A DNA stretch of 64,000 nt from Tipula vernalis (lineage: Eukaryota > Arthropoda > Insecta > Diptera > Tipulidae), in NCBI GenBank assembly GCA_958295665.1, contig OY282560.1, positions 88,760,311 to 88,824,310 on the forward strand, given 5' to 3'. The first letter of the stretch is position 1; each line of letters begins with the position of its first letter. The position numbers and the translations under genes were made by a program. This document shows positions 34,519 to 46,779 of this stretch, piece by piece. The notes under the pieces were generated by a model. That model made no database searches. It was given only the letters and a program-made list of their open reading frames with translations, and was not told where the DNA came from.

Positions 34519-35424
34519 TTTTCAATCTTAAAACAAAATTTAACACAACAATCCTTTGTTTGATTATTTTCCATAAGTAAAAGGTTGCCGGGCTATTAAA
34601 ACACGTGTAAACTGTTCGACAGCCAGCAATAAACTAAGCAACAAATATGGCTATAAATATCAACATGCGTCAATGACACGTATACCAATAAAGAAAAGTT
34701 ATGACAATTAGACTTAATAGCCCGCAAAATTCAAAATTTCCACGTATTATTTGATCAAACCATGGTAAAGTAATTACAATATTTTTATATTTTAAAAATA
34801 TGATTATTTTGGCAAAATTCTTTTGACTTTCTTAAGCCACTGCGGACACTTGGGACGTCGTTCATTTATATTTTGTTCTGCATGTACGTGTACGATTTTT
34901 TGACTACAGCTCTTTAATTAGAAGGCGAGGAAATGTACCCGGCACTATATTACCGATATCTGAAATGTGCTAAACATCAGCAGTGAATTCAGCTATAAAA
35001 TCTAAATGCCTCTGTTTGGGTTTTGTTTAAACATGATGTATAAGCAATGTGAAACTACAACCTAGTAAATATAACTCCGCTGTATGCAGGAACGTTCTCG
35101 TGCGATTCATTGTTTTTCATTTCATTTGCGTTATTAGATTCTTCGCATTCCCAAAATAACGGTTTAATAGTTTAACAGGCTGTGTCTTCATTTAAATTAT
35201 GTATTTTTTAAACTCGATTTTGTGATGATCGAATTCCGCAATTTTCTGTGAAACCTAAGATATAACTTCCAACATCGAATTTGGATAAGATTTAAATGTG
35301 CATTTTATTAAGGATTTAGAAAAATTTGTACTTGAATTGAAGGTCGTCAGTTAGCTTTGCTTTTTACAAGTTTTCATGTTTACGAGAATCAGGGTGCAGG
35401 TGAGGGATTTTAAAAATGAGTGGT
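34519..35424. other. No gene seen
   Basis: AT-rich sequence between the mariner fragment and the minus-strand LINE relic. No feature is recognised. Confidence 0.5.
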
Positions 35425-37210
35425 TCATCTTAGGTGCCTATTGCAGTTGTGTGATATTATACCGTATTTGGCTTGTGTCATCCCAGTGGAGGACCCCCAG
35501 AGTAATTTGTTATATTTATTTTTACAGGTAATCCTTGGATCAGGACCACGAAAGGTGCAACTTGCTTCCATTCTTGCGCAACGGTCTGCTGTCTCGTTTC
35601 CTTTTATGGCAGAGTGGGCAGGAGACCACAAAAGAGAGTTAAAACGGAAGCTCCCAGGGAGGAGGATATCTCTTTTTGGGACACTGACTCTGCTTGATAG
35701 ACCTGTGGATTATACTCAACATTGTACAGAGTTCGAGACTAGGCTCAATTAACTCCGCATCATTGACCACATTTGTTTTTGACTCATCAGTGCACCATGA
35801 GATAGGGAGAATATGATGTTCTTCCTTAGCCTCTTCTCAGGTAACCTAATCGCGAAGTTGCTTCGGCAATCAATAATTTTAACCATCATGTCTGAGTCAG
35901 TTTGGATAATATTTTGTAGTGTCCTGGTCTAATGATTTTGATTTGAGGTAGTATTTTTAGATTCGTAGCTCTTGAACCAGCTACCTTCCTAATGTAGAAG
36001 TGTAGTGGTGAGAGCCCCAGTAACTTCTGAAGGGCAGCTAAGGAGCAAGTCTTCATTGCTCCCGTTGCGCCTATTCAGATTAGCCTTTAAATTTTGCCCA
36101 ACATGTAAACCGCTTCAGAGATTTTGGGTCTATGATGGTCTGGTAAAGCCAAAGTACCATTTGTGGGCTTAGAACCGACTTTTTGCCAATCATTCTTTGA
36201 TAAGTAAAGCAAACCTTGCTCGCATTGTTTGTGATGTTTTAACAGCGAGTTGCATTTCAATTTTTGATCAAGCCATCGCTGTTTGAAGCGTATCCCCATT
36301 TAAAGTTAGTCGTGGAAGGATGGTTTTTCTTCTAATAGTAAAGAGTACTCTCGAATTTTCTTATAACTACCAAGATTAGAAGTCCGGAAGAGAGCAGAAG
36401 TGAGCATTTTTTCGTTTATTTAGTGATTGATCCATCAGCCATAACCCTCCTTTTCTAAACATGCTGATTATCCACTCTACGATAGAGGCCCAATCCCCTT
36501 ACTTGGGATTTATACCGTCTAAAGATATGCTGCTAATGGTTCTGTAAGACCTAATATCCTCCGGGGATCTTTAATCACATTATTTACTTACATTTCCTCC
36601 TGGTCTCTCAGTACTGTACATTCTGGAAGTGACCTTTCAGAAAACATAGCCTTCTCCCTTGATTTAATTATCTCTCCTAATGGATCACAAAGGATTCCTA
36701 TGTCCCTTTTGCTCTTTCATAGAGCTGTGTTGTGTTGGGTGAGAGAATTTCAATAAGTTTTCCGGTCGATTGTTCTCTTAGCCATGCTCATAAGTTTACG
36801 GAGCTCTCGCCCCATATTTTCCAGTGTGTGGTTCCACCAAGGAGCATCCCTTGTTTCTCTAATGCGAACAAGGGCGGTAGACGTTAGTTATTGCCTTGGT
36901 AAAGTTTTTTGTAACTATCGACGTCTTCGATAAAGTCAATAGTTGGACCTAGACTAGGTAGGTTTGGACCCTTGCCTTAGAGGCACACTAGTGTCATACC
37001 TGACGTACAAGTGGTCTGAGAAGGATGCTTTCCTTTGTTGCAACTGTCATATTAATATTTAAACAAAATTCAAAAAGATGCTTATCACTTATGTTGGTGT
37101 TATTGCTTCCTCAGACTATGTGGTGCGAATTAGAATCGCAACCGATGATGAATTTTTGATTGTGAGCTTTGCAATAGCTGGCAAAGTTTTGTATCGATTC
37201 TCGCGGGGAG
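35425..37210 (-). pseudogene. Decayed LINE ORF2 (LOA/I-like) on the minus strand
   Basis: Three islands of similarity lie in the right order on the minus strand. Near 37080-37185 is an endonuclease segment, FIIGCDSNSHHIV followed by GSNNTN. Near 36768-36900 is the endonuclease/reverse-transcriptase linker (RETRDAPWWNHTLENMGREL). At 35560-35631 is the end of RNase H, PAHSAIKGNETADRCAR. The reverse transcriptase between them is too eroded for me to align. With the ORF1 fragment at 37602-38042 this makes a once full-length element, much older than A, B and C. Confidence 0.65.
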
Positions 37211-37601
37211 TCTTTTTCGTCTCCAGAAAGCTGACCATTGCCATGTTAATCGTCCTTCTGCCACCATTGGCTAAAGGCGTCTCTATTGACACTACTGTTA
37301 TATCCCAGGAAATTTATTAGTTAATCGAGAAGGTATTGTGCGTGAAGCGATAGAATTACTGTCTTCGGCCATTAGCTTACCTATATTGTGCGGCAAACCT
37401 TTGATTGCTATGATCCTGTATGATCGCTATAACCCATTATTTTGTTATAAAAAGGCAACTTAAGTTGTAACGAGCCGCCTTCGATCGATGCAGATTAATG
37501 TTCGCGACTTTATATATTCACTTATTCCTTCAAAGGAAGAGCCTTGTTCTGGCGGTCCGGGCAAAATTTTCTAACTGATCTCTTTCTCGGCTCAGCCGTG
37601 G

Positions 37602-38042
37602 TCAGTGCTTTTTGCAACAATCACCTTTGGTGTCTCGGCCAAGTTCGGCGTCGCTGCTCCTCTCATAATGTGGACAGTACCAAACAGCTAGTTTACTTTG
37701 TAATTGGAGTTTCAGGATCTGTGCCGTTTTATGGGAAACGGATAAGGTTACGTAGAAGAGGTCACCTTCCCGCTCCTTTCTCGCAATGATTTTCCAATTT
37801 GCTTCTTTTAACTCCCTCTTTTGGATAGCCAGCCGGCACCGTATTTTTTCGTTCGTTTCCTTGGCACAGCTTTGTAGGTAAACGAACATTATTAGAGGGC
37901 GAGTTGCCTTATCTTCGCCCGCACAGTTCACTGTGAGATACTCGTCCCTTGTGCGGCAGCACAAATTGGGTTGATACCATCTAACAGAAGATCCTTCACT
38001 GTGTCTATAATCGAATCCGAGTCGTATCAACAATTTCCACAT
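37602..38042 (-). pseudogene. Decayed LINE ORF1, DUF4780-like fragment
   Basis: The minus-strand frame contains EANWKIIARKEREGDLFYVT and HKTAQILKLQL. These align with the C-terminal DUF4780-like part of ORF1 in elements A and C (NWKIVKQEEAKGGS, LALLHKTKG). It lies upstream, in the sense direction, of the ORF2 relic at 35425-37210, as expected for one element. Confidence 0.6.
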
Positions 38043-38600
38043 TGTTTAGTTGATTTTTTTTCGAATTTTTATTGCTCTATTTATTTTGAAAATAAATTTG
38101 TCGAACTTGCACATTTGGCTTGGGAACCCGTTCCATTGAGAATGCTTCTGTTAACGCATGTAGGGAATTAAACATTAACCTGATTTAACAATATAACAAA
38201 GAGGATCAAAATGGTCAAATGGTTGATTTCGATAATTCCTCTTTTATAGTCATTAAAACAAACGCAGCCACGTCGCCTATAGCTAACTAATGCCACAAAA
38301 AATAACCAGCTCTAGTTCAATATTATTTCCACCCTTTCTTCTTTTATGAAATTAACTTTGTTTCATGGTACAAATTCAATGCAGCTAAATATTTAGCTGG
38401 ACAAAATTGGGCAGTCAAATGTTTAGCTCTCCAACAAAAAAAACGCAATTTCATAGAAGAATGAGAGAAAATATTATTTAACTGGAGATTGCCGTTTTTT
38501 GAAACTGGGTTTGGTCCGATGTAAGCATTAAAGTGATTTGTAACGATTTTGTCACGGTAATGTTACGTTGCAAACATCTTTGCCTATCAGTCCTGTTACT

Positions 38601-38852
38601 GGTGGTTTGTCGTCTATTGGTGGGGGGGGGACCAAAGTTGGGTAGATTAAGCTCCGTAACCTTCCAGTAGGGTCCACATCACGTGAGCTATTCTGGTCAT
38701 GTATTAGGCAGCTGCGTGATGGGTACAATAGCGGAAGGGTAACCTTCTCACAATTCGCAAGTGTACGTGCTGCCTCCTCGTGGTAACCACTGGTAACTAA
38801 GGCCATTTGGCACATTTTTGGTCATTTGGCACAGGCTAAACTACGGCGCTAA
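38601..38852 (+). ncRNA. Candidate HDV-like ribozyme at the 5' end of element E
   Basis: GGTGGTT at 38601-38607 can pair with AACCACT at 38785-38791, then GG-TAAC. A possible stem follows (GGCCA with TGGTC, differing from D in both wobble positions), then GCTAA at 38835-38839 and CGCTAA at 38847-38852. The possible P2 partner reads TTGTCG here, one mismatch against TTGGCG in C and D. The first base after the target duplication is the first base of the pairing. Confidence 0.38.
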
Positions 38853-39128
38853 AGGAGAAAACCTTGAGAAAAAACCCTAATCTAAGGTGGAACAGCATAT
38901 GCCGATGGAAGAATGGCTGATAGGTTAATGAGTCCAAAGTATGCGGACTCTGGATACCAGGCACCCTCCAGTTTTATTTAGCCTTCCTGTAGTAAAGCTG
39001 GGTGACCTACAGGCGATTTGCAATTCCCAGCAACTCGTAAGAGTAAAATCAAACGGAAGACGGAGCAAGGGGTAGGAATATACGGGAGTGGGACAGCCCT
39101 CTCGAAGTCTTTGGGTTCCAATGCTACC

Positions 39129-42100
39129 TTATTTCTAATTTGCAGTATTCCTAAACAACAAAAGTTTTATATTTTCAAATTTCCTGACATTTGAAAAGTA
39201 ACTTCCGGAATTCTAAATTTAAGATATTCCTAAATTCTCTAGATTACTACAAAGCCCTTCTAGATTACTACAAAGCCCAATTTATGAACTTTGTAATGTT
39301 ACGAATTTTTCAAATGAATTGCTGCATTTTAAGAAGAAACTTCCTGAATTCTATTTTTTTCGTATCCCTAAATTTTAAAATTTCATAAGTTCTCGAAATT
39401 CAAAATAATTAAATATAATAAATTATCTTAAATATTATAAATTATCCTCATTCAGATTTTGCAATTTTTTTTCAGGATTTTTAATAATATGTTACCTTAT
39501 TTTAAAATTCCAAAAAATTTCTATGTTAATTTTCTATTTCTATTCCAACTTACTAAATTCTTGAAGCCCTCATAAGAAATAAATTTCAGGAATTTAAAAC
39601 CTTTAATAAATTACTAAAATTTAAAATTTTGAAATTTCAGAATTCCTAAATTTCTAAATTTTGTAAATTTATGAATTCCATAAATGTTTAAATGTTTAAA
39701 ATTTTTAATTCAACTAACTAACTAATTTAACTAATTTCGTAATTTTCTCCTTTCTTAGTCAGAAGAAATTTCCAGGATTCTAAATTTTATATATTCCCAA
39801 ATTCAAAGAGCTTCCAGAAATTTCGATAAATAACTCGCTTTTAAATTCTAACCCCTCTCCTAAGTTTTCGGTTTTAAAATTCTCACTTTTAAAAATGTTT
39901 AAATTCCTAAAATTTAAAATTCTAAAATTTTGAAAATTTATAATTTTTAAAATATTTGTTTAATTTATTTTCTGCATTCTCTTATTCCAAACTTTTTGAA
40001 AAACTAAGAATAAGGCTTTCAAAGAAGCAAGGAAGCATTATTGCTTAATAATAAATTGCAATATTCCAAAATCACAAAGATTCTACATTTCGTAATTTTT
40101 TAACTTTTAAGGAGAAATTTGTAGAATTCTAAATATTAAGTATCTCAAAATTTATAAATTTTGGAAATCCCGTATTTCTATTTTAAATTTTCAATAAATT
40201 GTTCTGTTTTAAAATTTCTAAATTTCTATTTATGTTCCAAATTATTAAATTTTAAAGCTCTTCTCCAGAGTCTCCCCTTTTAAAAATTGAACTTCAAACA
40301 TTTCCAAAATTCGTAAAATTTTCTAAATCTTAGAATTTTTCAATTTCCAAAATATCATAATTTTCGAAATTCTGGTAATCTTTCGAAATTCTAGTTACTG
40401 AATTACCAAATTAAAGCATTTCGTATTTCTGAATTGCAGTATTCCTTAAAATCAGAAGTTCTAAATTTTCAAACTTTCTGACTTTTAAGAAGTGACTTCC
40501 GGAATTCTAAATTTAAAATATCCCGTAACTATCTAAATTCATTGCTGAGATCTTCTAAATTTTGTTAAGATTTATTAATAAAAGAGACATAGAAAAGGAT
40601 GTACCACCCTCCTCCCCCCCCCCGGATCCCCGGATTCTTAAATCTCCCGGATTTAAAATTTTTAATTAAATAACTGAAATTCTCAAATACGATATTATAA
40701 AATATCAGCTCAGATTTTGCAAATTTTTTCAGGATTTTTAATAATATGGATCTCTATTTTAAAACTCCCAGAGATCTCTGTGCTAATTTTATATTTCTAT
40801 TCTAACTTACTAAATTCTTGAACTCCTCATAAGAGTAGGTTTTAATATCCCAAATTTGAGAATTTCAAAAATTTCTTTTAGAATTAAGACGTGTTATGTT
40901 TTGTTGTAATTTTGTTGAAATTGTAATATTCGAGACTGAAAAATTAGAGTTGAAATTTCAAATTTTCTTGCTTGTTTAATTCCAAACGTTTTAAATTATA
41001 CATATTTCGGAATTCTCGAAATTTTCAAATTTCTATGCAAAGTCAAATTTTAAGACCAATAACTTAAAACTAACTGTTCAAATTTAGGAGCAACAAACAG
41101 ATTTCGATCAATTCTTATAAATATTTTTAAGAAACTGAAATTTGTTCTTAAAAATTCGGTCAACGGAAAAGATCCTACTGGAGAAACAAGGAAATATTAC
41201 ACTGCGCTACACTTTTGTAAAATTCTGAGTAAAAAGTTGTATATCTCTAAATTTTAAACTTTCAAATTTCGTAGTTATCTAAATTCTAAGATTCCTAAAT
41301 ATCAATATTTCCAAATATTATACATTTCTTGCTTCTTAAATTTTCAAAAATATATTTTATAGTTTTAAAGTTCTAAATTTCAACGTCTAGCAACGTCTTT
41401 TAAGCTCTAAATTTCAACGTCTAAATTTTCGCTTTTACAATTCTACTTTTTAAAAAATTTGAAGTTCCAAATTCCTATTTCTATTCTCACTTACCAAATT
41501 CCTTTCTCTTACTTACTTACTAAATTCTTTTTGAATTATTTAAATTTGGAATTTCTACATAAATCCCAGAGTTCTTTAATTCTTAAATTTCTTAGTTTCT
41601 AAATTTTATAAATTATATGTAGTAAAATCTTTAATTTTAGAACAAAATTTTGAAGCTTTCTAAATCGCTAAGTTCTAAAATTTCTAAGTCTTTGTAACTG
41701 AAGTTTAAAAATAAGCTTTTTAAATGGCTCTATTCGAAAATTAAAATTGTAACTTTTAAAATTATTAAAAAATTTCCAAAAACAAAATTTTTAAATTTGG
41801 TTCTAAATTTTATTAAATTTTTGAATTTTATTATTTTAAAATCTCTAATTCAATAAATAAATTGCTGCACTCCTTAATTTATAAATTCAGTATTCCTTAA
41901 ATATTTCCCGGTATAACAAAGATTCTCCATTTGACAATTTTCTAACTTTTAAGAAAAAATTGGCAGAACTCTAAATTCTAAATATTAACAAATTTTTAAA
42001 TTTTTTTGTTAATTGAATATTCCTATTTGAAATCTCCAATAAATTTTTGTGTTTTAAAATTCCTAAATTTCTATTTTTGTTCCAACTTACTAAATCCTAG

Positions 42101-43153
42101 CTCGTAAGTCTTCGCTTTAAAAATTTGAACTTCAAAAGTTTCAAAAATTTTCTAAATTTTAAAATTTTTCAATATCCAAAGATTTATTGATAATTTTCGA
42201 AACTTTTTTAATCTTTAATTCAGTAACTATATTGCTGCATTCCTTATTTCTAATTGGCAGATTTCCTAAACAACAAAAGTTTTATATTTTCAAATTTCCT
42301 GACATTTGAAAAGTAACTTCCGGAATTCTAAATTTAAAATATTCCTAAATTCTCTAGATTACTACAAAGCCCTTGCTCAAATCTTCTAAACTTTGTCCAG
42401 ATTATTTTAACTTTACTCCTATGTCTTTCCAGATATCAGAATTTTTAAATTTCACAAATTTCTGAACTTTGTAATGTTACGAATTTTTCAAATGAATTGC
42501 TGCATTTTAAGAAGAAACTTCCTGAATTATATTTTTTTCGTATCCCTAAATTTTAAAATTTCATATGTTCTCGAAATTCAAAATTCACAAATACGAAATT
42601 ATTAAATATAATAAATTAACTTAAATATTATAAATTATCCTCACTCAGATTTCGCAATTTTTTTTCAGGATTTTTAATAATATGTTACCTTATTTTAAAA
42701 TTTCATAAAATTTCTATGTTAATTTTCTATTTCTATTCCAACTTACTAAATTCTTGAGGTCCTCATAAGAAATAAAATTCAGGAATTTAAAACCTTTATT
42801 AAATTCCTAAAATTTAAAATTTCTAAATTTCAGAATTCCTTAATTTCTAAATTTTGTAAATTTATGAATTCCATAAATGTTTATTTAAAATTTTTAATTT
42901 AATTAAATTTCCAGGATTCTAAATTTTATATATCCCAAAATTCCCAGCGCTTCCAGAAATTTCGATAAATGTCTGGGTTTTAAATTCTAAGCCCTCTCCT
43001 AAGTCTCCAGTTTTAAAATTCTGACTTTTAAAAATTTTTAAATTCCTAAAATTTAAAATTCTAAAATTTTGTAAATTTATAAATTTTATAATTTTCTAAA
43101 TTTTTAAAATATTTTTTTAATTGATTTTCTGCATTCTCTTATCACCTCTTATT
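39129..43153. repeat. AT-rich satellite-like insertion with long terminal direct repeats (4025 bp)
   Basis: The block is flanked by TACC (39125-39128 and 43154-43157), consistent with a 4-bp target duplication. Its first ~855 bp (39129-39984) and last ~900 bp (42244-43142) are direct repeats: both begin TTATTTCTAATT, share ACATTTGAAAAGTAACTTCC and TCTCTAGATTACTACAAAGC, and end CTGCATTCTCTTAT, with internal indels. A third, more diverged copy starts near 40420, and a second motif recurs near 40050 and 41895. The body is built of words such as AATTCTAAATTT and CCTAAATTTTAAAATT. No coding frame exists. It may be a satellite array or a non-autonomous LTR-like element; the ends are not TG...CA. 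Confidence 0.7.
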
Positions 43154-43393
43154 TACCGTCTTTCTAGCGGAACTACATGCTGTAGTAAACATTTAGAGGG
43201 AGAGCAATAAGCCCAGATAGTATGTCTCACGTACCGGCCGCGGGAATTATCAACTACATTAAGAACCTGAATATTGACTGGACTGATAATTAAGCAGGGT
43301 CCAGCACAATATATCTTTTAGGTCGCAGTGCGAGGTGGCTTATCGCCCACATGGCCCTTCAATAATAATAATAATAATAATAGTCCTGTTACT

Positions 43394-45289
43394 TGTAACG
43401 CTAAAAAGCACAAATATGATGTGAGGCCTGTTCACAGAGTTGATATATGTATCAAATTTCAAATCGTTATGATAACTCCATACTGGAAGAGCGGCATTGT
43501 TTGTCCTCTTAAAGGACCAATTACCGGTCGACGAGGCGGCATGTTACCATTTTTATAAAAATTCTTTTCATAAAAAATTTTCTGGCTAAAAACATTATCA
43601 ACATGTGAATGAATAAAATACATAAATTCATACATACATAGAACATTTTTTGTTTTTTTCGTTTTTCATTTGCGGTTTTCTTCCATAACCTTGAACCACG
43701 CATAGCTTATGTGTTTTACGCACGTAATATAATGAATATACACACATACATATATCAATTTTTTGGAACAAATTCTTGTAACAACTTAATCATCACCAAA
43801 ACAGACTAGATTGCGATGTATACAGTCTATTATCTATTTATTGCGGGTGGTATAAGTCTATACAAATAATTTGTTTAACGATTTATTGATTAATTTTGAC
43901 GGTTATATTTTTAGTTTTCAACCGAGTATTTTCCCATGCTTATTATTTACCATATTTTGTTATTGCTGGAAAAACGAACAAATTATAATAATTTGCATTT
44001 GTCACGTTTTATACAGAGTTAGTGACATTTTCATTTTTATTTAGTTTTGTTAAAGGCGGATCTGAAACAATAAACCGATTATCGAAATACCTATGCATTA
44101 TTCAAATAAGCTTTTGATTTTTGATATTTAGATTAGATAAATTTTTTAAATCAAATGACCTTAGGTGTAACGAAAATGAAGAAGCTTAGAATATAGCATG
44201 CCTTAAAAACATTCTTCATAAGATTTGCAGATATTATTATACATAAAGAATTCTTACCACAGGCAATTCTAATGAATAAGTAGATAGATGTTCGAACAAA
44301 ATCATGGTAAAAAATTACATAAACAAAAGAAAATCAAAAAGTAAACGACATTCTGTAACCTTTAGAAATATGTTGTGTAGTATTACCATTTTTAGTTTCA
44401 GTTTATTATTAAAAACCATACAAGTTTGTTACTGGATATACATGATATACCTTATACCTATGAACGCGTTTGTACAACCACAAAAAACTATTATCGCTAT
44501 CATCATCGCGCGGAATAATGATGGCATTTTCAACAAACAAAACAATAACAGATGAAAGCATTAACCTTGTGAATAATGAAATATAAAATCGAATTTTATT
44601 CAAATAAAATTTTTGCTATTAACATTTTGTTGGTGGTAGGCAGATTGTTAAAAAAAATGGAACACGAAATGTTTCATATTTAATTCAATACGAATTTTTC
44701 TTAAACGTATTTCCCATAAAATGTGTCACAAATTAAATATATTTACACAAAACAAAAGGTAGGACCTAAATTTGGTAACCTATAATCTTAAAATATTTAA
44801 GTAAGTAATTTTCCGTTTTGCTTCAACTAACCAAGAGACCTATAAAATAAATAAGAATATTCCACACTTACTTAATATTCAGACAAATTTATTCCATTTT
44901 CGTTTTTTTTTTTTGGTGCAAAGAAGACATATAAAACATGTTGTCCGCACACCCAAATATGTATACAAGAGGATCTTGATGTACCGTATCGAGTGATGGA
45001 AAAATGTATAAAGGTGTATTTAATGCTACCCGACTTACCCTATGTTTTGGACATCCGTTTTTGTACCACCTTTATGTAAATAGGAAACATCGAATCTCTG
45101 TTTTCTTGCATATTTTGCTCTTTTGTCATTGATCAAATTTGTATTCAACTATCATAGCATTACAATCACTACAATGGAAGAGGTCAGTATTTATTATATT
45201 AAGCAGGAAAAGACATTCACTCAGATGACACTCAGATAAACGTTTATGTCAAAAATTGATTTAAATTGAATTTTGCTTTTTTGTAACTT
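43394..45289. other. No gene seen
   Basis: AT-rich sequence without a supported feature. The first 160 bp are GC-richer (GAGCGGCATTGT, TTACCGGTCGACGAGGCGGC) and could be another old repeat, but I cannot place it. Confidence 0.5.
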
Positions 45290-46475
45290 TTACCTACAAA
45301 TTATGTGAATATCGTGTACCTCCAAATGTACTTTAGTCGGTGGTTTAGGAATCCCTTTGTTACACAAAATAGATGAGTATCCTGCATTGCTACAGGTCCA
45401 GTATCGCAGTACAAGCAGTTTTCCCAAAATACCTAAAGGAGTCAGATATAGCAAAGTATCCAGTGCCTGAATGGATGTGCTTCTTAGTGCACCACTAATA
45501 CATAGGAAATTTGGTGGGCCGTTTTGTCCAGAGCAGGCCACCAGACTGTTCCCCGTACAGAAGAATGGGTCTGACTAATGCATTTACAGCCAATGTACGA
45601 TGCGGGGCTCCAGTCCCCATCCTTTCCAAATATTATTTTCTTTACCCTTTCCAAAACAGTACATAGTTAGTAGGTTTCCAATTTAATTTGCTATCCAAAA
45701 CGAGAGCAGGTCATCTATAAAAGTCAAGTTGAATCGTTTAAAGTGGGAGGGTCAATATGAGGAAGTTTGTATTTCCTAGAAAAGAGAACCAATTCAGTTT
45801 TGTGTGGGTTCACATTCAACCCACAACCATTGGTCCATTTGGCGAGAATGCACAGGGATTTTTTCATGAGTTTACTAAGGGTATTGCGATATTTAGCACG
45901 GACACCAATAGCAACATCATCCGTATAGGCATTAATGACCAAGTTACAAAGTAAGGGGGACAGTACGCCACCTTGCGGTGTACCTCTACTTACAAATCTT
46001 CTGGCTAAGGGCTCTCCTAAACTGGCATTTATCATCCTGCCTTTTAGCATTGGATCTATCTAATCCCTGAGTAATTCACCCAGCCCCAAGATTCGAAAGT
46101 ACTCGAGTTATAGCCGCCGGAAGCATGTTATTAAAGGTCCCTTCAATATTCAAAAAGGTTACCATTGCGTAGTCTCTATACTCGAAAGATTTTTATTATA
46201 TAATCCAGATCTCTCTCCTTGCAATAAGCATGTTGAGATTTTGACTGTTTTTCCACAATCGCGCCTCTAAAATGAGCTTCTATTTGTCTTTCCAGTTTTT
46301 TAAAGAGGAAGGAAGATAAGCTGATCGGTCCAAGGTCTTTGGGACCGCAGTGTAAGCGTTTTTCCGCCTTAGGTATGAAAGCAACCTTTATCTCCTTCTT
46401 CCATTTATTAGGAATGTGACATAGTTCTAGGCTGCCTTTAAAAATTATTTCTAACCAGAAAATAGGGAGGTCCAA
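45290..46475 (-). pseudogene. LOA-like reverse transcriptase relic on the minus strand
   Basis: Three fragments are collinear on the minus strand. 46475-46176 holds the early reverse transcriptase (VAFIPKAEKR, PKDLGPISLSSFLFKKLERQ, SQHAY). 46050-45724 holds RGTPQGGVLSPLLCNLVINA, then TDDVAIGV where YADD is expected, and NPHKTELVLFSRKYKLP. 45541-45290 holds the region after reverse transcriptase (ISGALRSTSIQALDTLLYL). The sequence resembles elements A to C but is more diverged, with the catalytic motif reading YTDD and a deletion just before it. No ORF1 or endonuclease was found upstream. Confidence 0.8.
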
Positions 46476-46779
46476 GTTGCCAGACTAATCGGAGAACCGA
46501 ATCAACGAATAAAGCGTAACAACTTTAAGTAAGAACGCGATACACAGAAAGTGCATGTTTTATTATTATTAATCAAATTGGTTAGAACCCACCAAGGTTC
46601 CGCACTCAATGCTACAAAGTGACCATGGTGCAAACCGGGGATTCTATCATAATTCAGAAATGCAACCTACCACCTTAATAAACTTAACGAGCTTGAAGTA
46701 AGGGATTGAGGATAACTGATCTAAATTAATAGATTTCGAGTTAAGCAATTGGGACCTAACTATATCAAAGCACACGAAA

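Larger units (their letters stand above)
38601..43381 (+). mobile_element. Element E: short LOA-like derivative with a 4.0-kb insertion
   Basis: AGTCCTGTTACT occurs at 38589-38600 and 43382-43393, a 12-bp target duplication. The first 528 bp and the last 228 bp match element D closely, and both start GGTGGTTTG and end in an AATAAT tail. The element is interrupted after CCAATGCTACC by an AT-rich block (39129-43153) and resumes at the exact point where D continues (GTCTTTCTAGCGG). Without the insertion it would be about 755 bp, the same as D, so two full-length copies of this non-autonomous family are present. Confidence 0.85.

Noticed and set aside
37078..37320. 80-codon plus-strand frame with hydrophobic segments
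   Set aside because: It is antisense to the endonuclease island of the minus-strand LINE relic.
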